DNA from: Prevotellaceae bacterium
Lineage (GTDB): Bacteria; Bacteroidota; Bacteroidia; Bacteroidales; Bacteroidaceae
Direction: 5' to 3'
DNA: 64,000 nt
Assembly (NCBI GenBank): GCA_003150315.1
Contig: QAML01000036.1
Span: forward strand, 34,933-98,932
Below, in pieces: positions 17,644 through 25,913 of this stretch (positions are counted from its first letter, which is position 1; each line of letters opens with the position of its first letter). The notes below the pieces were generated by a model that did not search any database, was not told where the DNA came from, and saw only the letters and a list, made by a program, of their open reading frames with translations. The translations under genes were made by a program, and so were the position numbers.

Positions 17644-18129
17644 ATGAGTCTCAAGAAAAACGAAAGCGACATAGAACATATCGCATACTCCGACAGAAAA
17701 GTTTACTCCGTTCTCTCGGATTTGAGAAATCTGAAGAAACTTGAATCAAATTTCGAAGACGAAGAAAAACGCCGCATGCTGATTGCGCAACTCGGAGAAG
17801 AGAAAGTAAAAAAAGCACAAGAGGCTTTAGCCAAAATGGAAATCACTTCCGACAGCGCAAGTATAAATGCGCCGATGGTGGGGAAGGTTACATTTGAAAT
17901 TACAGAGCGCGAAGAACCAAAGTTAATTAAATTGGAAGCAAAAGGACTCCCCACCAAAGCGTGCCTGTGGGTTCAAATTCTTCCGGAAGGCGACAACTTG
18001 TGCAAAATGAAGGTTACGTCGGGCATAGAACTCAACTTCCTTATAAAAGGAATGGTTGAAAAATATCTCGAACCGGGTGTAAAAAACATAGCAAGGGTTC
18101 TTGCATCCCTGCCCTACGACCAATTATAA
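17644..18129 (+). CDS. SRPBCC (START/Bet v 1-like) family protein
   Basis: A 161-residue cytoplasmic protein with a helix-grip (polyketide cyclase-like) fold. It begins HIAYSDRKVYSVLSDLRNLKKLE, and the strands include GKVTFEITEREEPKLIKLEAKG. The C-terminal amphipathic helix (FLIKGMVEKYLEPGVKNIARVLASLPYDQL) would close a hydrophobic pocket. A charged insert at ~35-70 is predicted helical. The ligand is unknown. It is placed between pyrE and argH. Confidence 0.78.
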   Translation: MSLKKNESDIEHIAYSDRKVYSVLSDLRNLKKLESNFEDEEKRRMLIAQLGEEKVKKAQEALAKMEITSDSASINAPMVGKVTFEITEREEPKLIKLEAKGLPTKACLWVQILPEGDNLCKMKVTSGIELNFLIKGMVEKYLEPGVKNIARVLASLPYDQL

Positions 18130-18142
18130 AACATAACGGACA

Positions 18143-19486
18143 ATGGCAAACAAACTCTGGCAAAAAAACGTGGAACTAAACAAGGAAATTGAAAAGTTCA
18201 CTGTTGGCAAAGACCGCGAACTTGATGTATTTCTTGCGCCATACGATGTGCTCGGTTCCATGGCACACATTACAATGCTCGAAAGCATCAACCTCCTTAC
18301 AAGTTCCGAATTGGAAGTGCTTTTGAAGGAGTTGAAAAACATATATCGCCTTGCCGAAAGCGGCAAGTTCGTCATAGAAGACGGCGTAGAGGACGTACAC
18401 TCGCAGGTAGAGCTTATGCTCACACGAAAGCTTGGCGATGCAGGCAAGAAAATCCACAGCGGACGTTCCAGAAACGACCAGGTGCTTGTGGACTTGAAGT
18501 TGTTTTCACGCGCGGGCATACATAGCATTGCACAGGAAAGCAAAAAACTTTTCGACGAGCTGCAAAAGCAGAGCGAAAAGTATAAAAATGTGTTGATGCC
18601 GGGATATACTCACACGCAGATTGCCATGCCGAGCAGTTTCGGGCTTTGGTTTGGTGCTTATGCCGAGAGTCTTGCCGATGACATGCAGCTTCTTCTCGCC
18701 GCTTGGCGCGTGGCAAACAGAAATCCTCTCGGAAGTGCGGCGGGATATGGCTCGTCGTTCCCCCTCAATCGTACAATGACAACAAAACTGTTGGGTTTCG
18801 AATCCATGGACTACAATGTGGTTTATGCCCAAATGGGTCGCGGAAAGACGGAGCGCACCATTGCCTTTGCCATAGCAAGCATTGCGGGCACCATATCCAA
18901 GTTGGCGTTCGACGCATGCATGTTTAATTCGCAGAACTTCGGTTTCATTCATCTCCCTACGGAATGTACAACAGGCTCGAGCATAATGCCGCACAAAAAG
19001 AACCCGGATGTTTTCGAGCTTATCCGTGCAAAATGCAACAAGCTCCAAACTCTGCCCTCGCAAATCACGGCTATTATGAACAACCTCATTTGCGGATATT
19101 CGCGAGACCTGCAAACAATAAAAGAAGTGTTCATGCCGGCTTTCGGGGAACTGCTCGACTGCATACGAATGACCGCATATATCGTGGAACGTACCGAAGT
19201 TAACGAACACATTCTCGAAAATCCGCTCTACGACCCGATTTTCTCCGTTGAAGAAGTGAACCGCCGCGTAATAGCAGGCACACCGTTCCGCGAAGCCTAT
19301 AAACAAGTGGGATTGGAAATAGAAGCCGGAAATTTCACACCCGACAAGAACATCCACCACACCCACGAAGGGAGCATTGGAAACCTTTGCAACGACAAGA
19401 TAGCCGACCTCATGAACGCCACCCTCGGTGAATTTCATTTCGAGCGCGTGGACGAGGCGGTGCAAAAGCTTCTTACAGACAAATAA
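18143..19486 (+). CDS. argH: argininosuccinate lyase
   Basis: A 447-residue fumarase-superfamily enzyme, last step of arginine synthesis (argininosuccinate to arginine and fumarate). Marks: HSGRSRNDQVLVDLKLF, MPGYTHTQIAMP with the catalytic-region His and the signature loop GSSIMPHKKNPDVFEL, where His replaces the common Gln. It is slightly shorter than the E. coli enzyme. Fourth gene of the plus-strand run from 14929. Confidence 0.95.
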   Translation: MANKLWQKNVELNKEIEKFTVGKDRELDVFLAPYDVLGSMAHITMLESINLLTSSELEVLLKELKNIYRLAESGKFVIEDGVEDVHSQVELMLTRKLGDAGKKIHSGRSRNDQVLVDLKLFSRAGIHSIAQESKKLFDELQKQSEKYKNVLMPGYTHTQIAMPSSFGLWFGAYAESLADDMQLLLAAWRVANRNPLGSAAGYGSSFPLNRTMTTKLLGFESMDYNVVYAQMGRGKTERTIAFAIASIAGTISKLAFDACMFNSQNFGFIHLPTECTTGSSIMPHKKNPDVFELIRAKCNKLQTLPSQITAIMNNLICGYSRDLQTIKEVFMPAFGELLDCIRMTAYIVERTEVNEHILENPLYDPIFSVEEVNRRVIAGTPFREAYKQVGLEIEAGNFTPDKNIHHTHEGSIGNLCNDKIADLMNATLGEFHFERVDEAVQKLLTDK

Positions 19487-19507
19487 ACGGTACTAAAACT
19501 TCCGAAC

Positions 19508-20053
19508 ATGAAGCGTTTGGCAATAATACTCGCTTTGGCGGGACTAATTTTACCGGTTGCGTGCGACAACGACAGTGTGGAATCGAAATTTTCCAAATTC
19601 CGCGCGTCGTTTTCGCTCTCTCCCGTCAACACCATTGCTCCTTTGAACCAGGCTATGACTTCTTTCGGCAAATTTTGCACCATTACCAACACCGGGCAAT
19701 ACTACTATTTCCGAACACTCACCAATTCGACGCAAGTTAACCGCGATGCCTATGCCGCATACAGGACTTTCATCTGCATAGGCGGCTTCATTGTGGGCAG
19801 GGCATCGCAAACCGAACTGGGCACAGCCGATTATCCGTATCTTTGCTACGACTTGTGCTGCTCCAACTGCTATAGCAACGATGCCATAGCCCGAAATCTT
19901 TCGCTCGAAGACGGAGGAAGGGCTTCGTGCAGCCGTTGCCACAGAACCTACGACCTTAACAACGACGGCGTTGTGGTGAGCGGCGACAAAGGGCGCAAAC
20001 TTGAGCGATACCACATCAATTATAACGGCACGGCAATAATGATTGCCAACTGA
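19508..20053 (+). CDS. Rieske-like lipoprotein with a four-cysteine site
   Basis: A 181-residue lipoprotein: MKRLAIILALAGLILPVAC has a lipobox with the acylated Cys at ~19. The C-terminal domain resembles Rieske folds in layout: box 1 YDLCCSNC, about 22 residues, then box 2 SCSRCHRTYDLNNDG and a GRKLERYHINY strand. A true 2Fe-2S Rieske site needs C-x-H in box 1 and C-x2-H in box 2. Here both boxes are C-x2-C, so a zinc or rubredoxin-like iron site is more likely. Function unknown. It lies 21 bp after argH and overlaps or abuts the SprT-like gene. Confidence 0.72.
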   Translation: MKRLAIILALAGLILPVACDNDSVESKFSKFRASFSLSPVNTIAPLNQAMTSFGKFCTITNTGQYYYFRTLTNSTQVNRDAYAAYRTFICIGGFIVGRASQTELGTADYPYLCYDLCCSNCYSNDAIARNLSLEDGGRASCSRCHRTYDLNNDGVVVSGDKGRKLERYHINYNGTAIMIAN

Positions 20054-20057
20054 CCCA

Positions 20058-20741
20058 ATGGTTCCGACAGTTGACCTGCTTGTTGAAAAATTCCGTCTGT
20101 TCAACAAAACCGTTTTCAATTCCGCTCTCGACATTCCGCCAATAAAACTGAGCAAAGCCAAAAGCTATCTCGGAATGGTGAGATACCGCAGGCGCAGGAA
20201 TTTGTGGGGCAGGGAAAGAAAAACAGACTTCGTTATTATCATCAGTACCTATCGCGACCTCGCCGAAAACGAGATTGAGGACGTTCTTCTTCATGAAATG
20301 ATTCACTACTACATCGGAGTGAACCATATAGCCGACACCTCGGCTCACGGCAGGGTTTTCCGCCAAATGATGAGCGAAATCAACAACCGTTTTAACCGCC
20401 ACATCACCATTTCGTTGCGTTCCGAAACCACGAAAATAGCCGAAAGCGCACCCCGGAGCATTACTTTTTTCTGTATAATAAGGATGCGAAACGGCAGAAC
20501 GGGAATCATGCCCGTGGCAAAGACAAGAATTTTCAAAATATGGGACATGCTGCAAACCTCCTCCGACATAGCGGAGGCTCAATGGTATGCGTCGCGGGCT
20601 GCATTCTTTGCAAAATACCCGAAGTTTCGCACCGCCAAAATCATATACGTTGACGAAAAAGTATTGTCCCTGCATCTCGCCGGCGCAATGCCGCTCGTAA
20701 AAACGGGGAACGTGATAAAGCCCGCAAAAAACAAGGCATAA
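20058..20741 (+). CDS. SprT-like zinc metalloprotein
   Basis: A 227-residue protein of the SprT/SprTN-like family. The zinc site HEMIHYYIG (HExxH) is followed by the third ligand in the TSAHGRVFRQMM segment. The N-terminus has IPPIKLSKAKSYLGMVRYRR and IIISTYRDLAENEIEDVLLHE. In eukaryotes Spartan cleaves DNA-protein crosslinks; the role of bacterial forms is not established. The ATG at 20058 lies 4 bp after the lipoprotein stop; an upstream TTG (20043) would overlap it. The C-terminal third lacks the zinc ribbon found in some SprT proteins. Confidence 0.82.
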   Translation: MVPTVDLLVEKFRLFNKTVFNSALDIPPIKLSKAKSYLGMVRYRRRRNLWGRERKTDFVIIISTYRDLAENEIEDVLLHEMIHYYIGVNHIADTSAHGRVFRQMMSEINNRFNRHITISLRSETTKIAESAPRSITFFCIIRMRNGRTGIMPVAKTRIFKIWDMLQTSSDIAEAQWYASRAAFFAKYPKFRTAKIIYVDEKVLSLHLAGAMPLVKTGNVIKPAKNKA

Positions 20742-20996
20742 ACATGTAAATATTCCGCATCATGCGCAAGTTGTGTGCTTTTGTATGTTCCCGAAGTATC
20801 TAACTGCAAAAACATACATGTTGACAAAAAAGAATTTCCCCAACATCCCGACTAAGCAATGCAGTTCGCGGAAACGGGAAACGGACACAGTTCATATAAC
20901 GCCGCAAACGGCAAAATTTTCTTGCCGTGAATTATTTTTGAAAACCAAAAACAATTCACGATTTCGGTGAAAAATTCTGTTGAAAACGGACACTCG

Positions 20997-21082
20997 AAAA
21001 AACACATGGCTTGTCGTGAAAAATACAAGGCACTTATTTTAAAATATGTGCCTTATATTTCAAAATATATGGCTTGTATTTT
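20997..21082 (-). repeat. dispersed palindromic repeat, copy 5
   Basis: Reverse orientation, between two convergent genes. On the minus strand: unit with GCC (AATACAAGCCATATATTTT), direct unit, inverted unit, tail CACGACAAGCCATGTG and TTTTTT. The arm follows at 21083-21125. The 465-bp gap 20742-21206 holds nothing else recognisable. Confidence 0.9.
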
Positions 21083-21206
21083 TTACTTTTCGGAACATCT
21101 GAAAACCAACAACTTACAAAAGCACAAAAACAAGGGTTCCCGCGCCATGGAAAACGGGGAAAACGGAGGTTCTATGCCGCATTGTTTCCGGCACACGCCG
21201 CGCCGC

Positions 21207-22745
21207 TTATTTAACCTGCCTTTGCGAAAGAACCACAAGGCTGTTCGCCGGAATTTTCACCGCCACACTGTGCCCGCCACCCCTGATGCGCTGCGGCTTC
21301 AGCACACCCGAAGCAGGAATCATGCCGTCATCTTTCGGGAGCGAGCCTTTCAAATATCCGTAAACGGCGAAGCTCTTGCGGCTCTTGCCTTGGGGATTTT
21401 CGACCTTCCATTCCAAATCTCTCCCCGCGGCATTTGCCACAACATACGTCCACTCTCCCTTCGCACTCTTCAAGACGAGAACGGGAATTGCGCCATTGCC
21501 TTTAGCCGCAGTCTTGAAAACCCTGTCGCCACGACGCACAAAGCGCGTGAGCAAACCGTAAGCGTAGTACTGCGGACGCGGTTCGTAATTGCATTTCATA
21601 TCGGCATAAGCCGAATCTCCCTCATAGGCACTCTTGACATACTTCCAAAGTCCAAGCTGCTGCATCTGCCCGTATTGTTTTCCCTCGGCCTCGCCTTTGC
21701 TATAGTATTGGTCAAGCAAAGCCCAGTAACTAAGTCCGCTCGCACCCGCATTCATGCAATTAATTACTATTCTGCCTAAAAGCACACCGCGTTCAAAAAG
21801 ATTTATGTCCCTCTGTCGCGTTGCCCCAACCGTCTGATTGCTCCCGAACTCTCCTACGAAGTGCGGCTTGTTCCCGGAAATTTTCACGTTCTCGCGTTCC
21901 CAATTATATATAATGCTGTCGGGAGTTTCGTAACCGAACACATAAGTGTGGCTGTTAAAGAAATCGGCTTCCCCGGACAGTTTGCTTCCGCAGCCTTCAA
22001 GGAAATAATGCGTGCCCGAACCGCCGTCGGAGTTGTCGCTAAGGTTAAGGCGTATAAGGCGGCGCAAACCATCGTTCTCAAGCCGCTTTTGCAACACGCG
22101 ACACATGGCAACGTATTTCTCGAGATTGGGAGTGGAAGTTGGAACCCACGCCCAGTCCGGCTCATTCACCGGAGTAAACGCCTCGATACATGTATATTTC
22201 TTCTCAACCACAAGATGTTTTATGCAGCGACTTACATTTTCCGCCCATTCATCGTACTTTGCCGGTCCGAAAATCCATCCCGGTTCATTCACAGGCAACA
22301 TAAACGTGTTTGGATTAACTCCCCAAAACACAAGAGTAACCCTGATGTCCTCTTTCATGCAAAAGTCGAGCAACTTTTCCAGTGCTTCGAACTCGGGACT
22401 TCGAAAGTTAAACCCCGCATCGTTCACAATAATCGGGTCATCGTTATCGTTTTGCGGCTCATACCAACTTGGAAGCACCATAATGCGAAGCCTCTGCAAC
22501 TTGAGCAACCTTATGCGGCGCAAAACCACATTCTCCCAGTCGCCGGGCTTTATGTCGGGAGTTACACCCATGTTCTGCACCAGAAAATGCGGGTCATATT
22601 CTGCCGAAAGCCCTTCCACAGCCCTCGGCAAGGCATTCCCAACCACAGTTTCCACGTCTTGCGCCCGCACAAAGGAACATCCCGCAGAACACAAACCTAC
22701 AACGACAACCACTGCCAGACATCGCTTAAAAGAAATATATCGCAT
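21207..22745 (-). CDS. secreted clan-A glycoside hydrolase (cellulase-like TIM barrel)
   Basis: A 512-residue exported glycosidase. A signal segment (MRYISFKRCLAVVVVVGL, with a cysteine at GCSFVRAQ that might make it a lipoprotein) precedes a TIM barrel. The acid/base Glu is likely in FTPVNEPDWAW (~200) and the nucleophile in FVGEFGSNQ (~310), the spacing of clan GH-A families such as GH5/GH30/GH39; I cannot assign the family. A C-terminal beta domain (~400-510) ends ANSLVVLS. The frame is open to 22853 but that extension overlaps the methylase, so I chose the ATG at 22745 (or 22748). It has no adjacent SusC/SusD genes. Confidence 0.82.
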   Translation of the reverse strand: MRYISFKRCLAVVVVVGLCSAGCSFVRAQDVETVVGNALPRAVEGLSAEYDPHFLVQNMGVTPDIKPGDWENVVLRRIRLLKLQRLRIMVLPSWYEPQNDNDDPIIVNDAGFNFRSPEFEALEKLLDFCMKEDIRVTLVFWGVNPNTFMLPVNEPGWIFGPAKYDEWAENVSRCIKHLVVEKKYTCIEAFTPVNEPDWAWVPTSTPNLEKYVAMCRVLQKRLENDGLRRLIRLNLSDNSDGGSGTHYFLEGCGSKLSGEADFFNSHTYVFGYETPDSIIYNWERENVKISGNKPHFVGEFGSNQTVGATRQRDINLFERGVLLGRIVINCMNAGASGLSYWALLDQYYSKGEAEGKQYGQMQQLGLWKYVKSAYEGDSAYADMKCNYEPRPQYYAYGLLTRFVRRGDRVFKTAAKGNGAIPVLVLKSAKGEWTYVVANAAGRDLEWKVENPQGKSRKSFAVYGYLKGSLPKDDGMIPASGVLKPQRIRGGGHSVAVKIPANSLVVLSQRQVK

Positions 22746-22788
22746 CATAAAAACAAACCCTTTCGCCCTCTTCCGCATAACCACAACA

Positions 22789-23658
22789 TCAGAATGGAGT
22801 CTGAACATATCCGCAAAAACTCTCATTCGTTGCCAAAGAAGATCGTAACACATTCAAATCTTCTATATGCTTCACTAAATTCTCGAAATTTTCAAAACTA
22901 TCCATTTCTTCTCGTCGTTTCTTACTCAATTCACAGAAATCCGAATTTTGTTCTATTCCTGCAAATCTCCGACCACACAAATTTGCAGCTATGCCTGTTG
23001 TAGAACTACCACAAAAAGGATCTAAAACCCAATCGCCTTGATTTGTAGAAGCAAGAATCATCCGTACAAGAAGACGTAAAGGTTTTTGAGTAGGATGTTT
23101 TCCGCAAGTTTTTTCCCAGCGACCAATAGCAGGCATATGCCACACATCTGTCATTTGCTTTCCCGCATTCAGTTTTTTCATTAATTCGTAGTTGAACTTG
23201 TGAGGTATCTTCTGTGTTTTTCTTGCCCAAATGACAAATTCAGTGGAAAACTTAAAGAAACGACAGGATATATTTGCAGGGGCATTGGTTTTCTCCCAAG
23301 TTATAATATTCAAAATTTTATATCCAAGCGATGTCAGGCTATTGGCAACAGAAAATATATTGTGATAAGTTCCGCTAATCCATATTGTTCCATTATCTTT
23401 CAATTTTTCACGACATAATTTTATCCATTCCTCATTGAAAGCGCACATTTCTTCTTGGGATTTGCTTTTATCCCAATCACCTTTATCAACACAAACCACT
23501 TTACCACTCTGCATGGAAAAGCCTCCGTCAGAAAGGAAATAAGGTGGGTCGGCAAATATCATGTCAAACTTGAAATCAAAGTTTCTTAAAAGTTTGAAAC
23601 AATCACCTTGCGCAATAACGAAATCATTATTTGAGGATTTATAATACGATTGTATCAT
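22789..23658 (-). CDS. DNA methyltransferase, beta class, of a DpnII-type R-M system (DpnA-like)
   Basis: A 289-residue N6-adenine/N4-cytosine methyltransferase. Motif IV (FADPPYFLSDGG) is near residue 35 and motif I (DPFCGSSTTG) near 220, the order of beta-class enzymes. DpnII systems have such a second methylase, acting on GATC and able to use single-stranded DNA; that assignment rests on its position next to a DpnII-like endonuclease and a Dam-like methylase. It is third in the minus-strand cassette, ~95 bp after the endonuclease gene. The region is visibly richer in A+T than the flanks. Confidence 0.85.
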   Translation of the reverse strand: MIQSYYKSSNNDFVIAQGDCFKLLRNFDFKFDMIFADPPYFLSDGGFSMQSGKVVCVDKGDWDKSKSQEEMCAFNEEWIKLCREKLKDNGTIWISGTYHNIFSVANSLTSLGYKILNIITWEKTNAPANISCRFFKFSTEFVIWARKTQKIPHKFNYELMKKLNAGKQMTDVWHMPAIGRWEKTCGKHPTQKPLRLLVRMILASTNQGDWVLDPFCGSSTTGIAANLCGRRFAGIEQNSDFCELSKKRREEMDSFENFENLVKHIEDLNVLRSSLATNESFCGYVQTPF

Positions 23659-23752
23659 TTTCCGTTGATAGGAATATTAGCATTGTCAAAAACATACATT
23701 CTTATACTAATCTTTCTCAAGTCTATCTTTGTTCTACTACCTCAATTATCTT

Positions 23753-24577
23753 TTATGCCTTAATCGTTTTGACAAATTCCTCTATAGAAGTCAAGTTGTA
23801 TATTTTGGGAATTATGTTATAAGCTTCTTGCAACTTATTCTTAGCAGATTTCCAACCTATACCATCGGTAATCCAAACGAATTCGAAACCTTTCACAGAG
23901 TTTATTTTTGGAGCGATGTCTGAATACGAGCGTGCCACTTCGTTTAGTTTTGATCCTCCACCACTATAAAAGTTCACTTCTATCAAATAGATTTTTTCTA
24001 GTGTCTCAACTACAAAATCGAATCGCTTTTCGTCATCACCCAAAACTCTGTTTATTTCTGCCCATTCTTTGGAATATACTTCCTGTCTAAAAGGAATACC
24101 AGCTTTCAAAAATATGTTTGCGACGGTTTTCTCCATTATATGTCCACTCCGGTTCTTTCTTGCATTCGTATCAAGCCCTGTCTCTATACCAAAAACATAA
24201 TCTACAAGGTTTTTCACCTGTTGATTTTGAAGGACATGTCCCAAACCTGTTTCTCCCAAGAATTCCATTATGGAATCAACAGATGTAAACATACTTTCCA
24301 TGGGAACACAATCCCCTAAATAATTAAGGATTTTTTTCTTTTCACGAGTCCGAACTGCAACAAGAATGTTCATTACAGAAAAAACCTTTTTATCCCTGTT
24401 CCAAATTGTCTCTACACTTTTTCGCAAGTTCGTTGCACCTACAAGGCTATTTAGCATACACAGGCTAAGCTTTATTTCTTCTACGTTTTGCGATATTTTA
24501 CAGAAATCACAAAAGAAATCAAGTGTTTGGTTGGTTCCTTTCAGTTGGGATATAAATTTGTCAAAATCTTTAAGCAT
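23753..24577 (-). CDS. type II restriction endonuclease, DpnII family
   Basis: A 274-residue endonuclease expected to cut GATC. The C-terminal half has the features of DpnII enzymes: ETGLDTNARKNRSGHIMEK, the PD-(D/E)xK-like core RFDFVVE...IYLIEVNFYSGGGSKLNE and FEFVWITDGIGWKSAKNKL. I chose the ATG at 24577 (MLKDFDKF), which overlaps the end of the Dam-like gene by 8 bp and implies coupled translation; an upstream ATG at 24601 is less likely. Placing the endonuclease after a methylase is usual for safe establishment of R-M systems. Confidence 0.88.
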   Translation of the reverse strand: MLKDFDKFISQLKGTNQTLDFFCDFCKISQNVEEIKLSLCMLNSLVGATNLRKSVETIWNRDKKVFSVMNILVAVRTREKKKILNYLGDCVPMESMFTSVDSIMEFLGETGLGHVLQNQQVKNLVDYVFGIETGLDTNARKNRSGHIMEKTVANIFLKAGIPFRQEVYSKEWAEINRVLGDDEKRFDFVVETLEKIYLIEVNFYSGGGSKLNEVARSYSDIAPKINSVKGFEFVWITDGIGWKSAKNKLQEAYNIIPKIYNLTSIEEFVKTIKA

Positions 24578-25541
24578 AAGCTTTTTCGTTTTCTGCCACA
24601 TACAAAGATTTTTGTTCTGCCATAGTGTTCATATAACATCCTTTGGTCTTTGTATAACTATGAATTAGGAGCTCGGTAATCTTTCCTCGTTTGGCAGCAT
24701 TGGCGTTTACGTTACGAGAAGCCAATACCCGATCGATACAATAGTCAGAATACAACATGTCTAAGAAATTGTCATCTTCATTTTTTCCTTTACAATCAGA
24801 ATTACTCAACATAAAACTATAACCTTCCGAGACTACTTTATCACAAAACTTCTTCAACCTTATTTGTGAATCATCATTGAATGATTCTTTTGTATAATCA
24901 TTAAAACTTGAAGTATCGCAAAGAGGACGATATGGAGGATCAAAATAAAATAATGTTCTGTTTTGAGCATATTTTAAGGTTCTTTCAAAATCACCTTCCA
25001 ATATTCTCACACGTTTCAGTAAGTTACTATCAACCCTAAGAGTTTCTTCATCACAAATAAGAGGGTGCAAATATTTTCCATAAGGTACATTAAATAGTCC
25101 TTTCTTATTTACGCGATACAAACCATTGAAACATGTACGATTCAAGAAGATGAATATTGCCGTATTCTCTATGGGTTCAAGATTTTTTTCATTGTATCTT
25201 TCCCTTACAGCCATAAACATCTCTCGCTTTTCCTCCATAGTCTTTAATGCGTAGTATTGTTTCTGAACTTTATATAATTCTGCTATCAAAACTTCCACAT
25301 TATCTCTTACAGTTCTATAGCATGTGATTAAATCTTTATTTATATCATTTATTACAGCATGCTTTATATTTTTATGCCGTTGCAACATATAAAAAAGCAT
25401 AGCCCCGCCGCCGACAAAAGGTTCTATGTATGTTACATTTTCCCAATTATCAAAATCAACGGGAAGCAATGCCTCCAACTGATCTATGAGTTGTCCTTTT
25501 CCACCAACCCACTTGACAAATGGTTTCGCGTTCCTATCCAT
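24570..25541 (-). CDS. Dam-family adenine methyltransferase of a DpnII-type R-M system (DpnM-like)
   Basis: A 323-residue alpha-class N6-adenine methyltransferase expected to modify GATC. Motif X (FVKWVGGKGQL), motif I (EPFVGGGAML) and motif IV (YFDPPYRPL) appear in the alpha-class order; the segment FNGLYRVNKKGLFNVPYG is typical of Dam. I chose the ATG at 25541 (MDRNAKPF); the longer frame to 25739 runs through repeat copy 6 and is not coding. First gene of the cassette. Confidence 0.9.
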   Translation of the reverse strand: MDRNAKPFVKWVGGKGQLIDQLEALLPVDFDNWENVTYIEPFVGGGAMLFYMLQRHKNIKHAVINDINKDLITCYRTVRDNVEVLIAELYKVQKQYYALKTMEEKREMFMAVRERYNEKNLEPIENTAIFIFLNRTCFNGLYRVNKKGLFNVPYGKYLHPLICDEETLRVDSNLLKRVRILEGDFERTLKYAQNRTLFYFDPPYRPLCDTSSFNDYTKESFNDDSQIRLKKFCDKVVSEGYSFMLSNSDCKGKNEDDNFLDMLYSDYCIDRVLASRNVNANAAKRGKITELLIHSYTKTKGCYMNTMAEQKSLYVAENEKAYA

Positions 25542-25582
25542 AATTGATTCTATTCTGTTTTGCAACGTTTCGTTTCTGTGTG

Positions 25583-25590
25583 CAAAGATA
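25583..25590 (-). promoter_or_regulatory. -7 box for the DpnII-type cassette
   Basis: On the minus strand TATCTTTG followed by CACAC, 42 bp before the methylase ATG at 25541. Confidence 0.5.
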
Positions 25591-25686
25591 CGGTAAATAA
25601 GTTTACAGAGAATACCGATATGAGGGATTTTCAATGGGATTGAAACGGCTTTTGCATATTGTTGTTTTTCAGCCATTTGGAAAGGC

Positions 25687-25776
25687 GAAAAATATAAGGC
25701 ACTTATTTTAAAATATGTGCCTTGTATTTTAAAATACATGGCTTGTATTTTTTACAACATGCCTTATGTTTTTTTC
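25687..25776 (+). repeat. dispersed palindromic repeat, copy 6
   Basis: Direct, inverted, inverted units, then tail TTTACAACATGCCTTATG and TTTTTTT. The left arm (25651-25686, TTGTTTTTCAGCCATTTGG) matches copies 3-5. It sits between the ompA terminator and the R-M promoter, so it is downstream of ompA. Confidence 0.9.
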
Positions 25777-25849
25777 GACATGCCGAAACGGTTGAAAAAT
25801 TATCGGGACACAGGACGGGAAAATGAGTACATCCTGCAAGATACGAAAC

Positions 25850-25882
25850 AAAAAAAGGGGCATTCCCTTACGGGAAGCCCCC
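25850..25882 (-). terminator. terminator of ompA
   Basis: On the minus strand GGGGCTTCCC and GGGAATGCCCC pair around GTAA, followed by seven T. Confidence 0.82.
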
Positions 25883-25913
25883 AAGCGTTTATTCTAAAAA
25901 TGTTTGCTGCAAA

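Noticed and set aside
18506-19465. A 319-codon frame antisense to argH
   Set aside because: Shadow of a conserved enzyme; no motif or start signal.
21207-22745. A polysaccharide utilisation locus around the glycosidase
   Set aside because: No SusC/SusD pair or sensor gene is adjacent; the carbohydrate-active genes in the window are scattered singles.
21861-23003. A 380-codon plus-strand frame across the glycosidase and methylase genes
   Set aside because: No recognisable domain, His/Lys-rich composition typical of antisense reading, and both sense genes are convincing.
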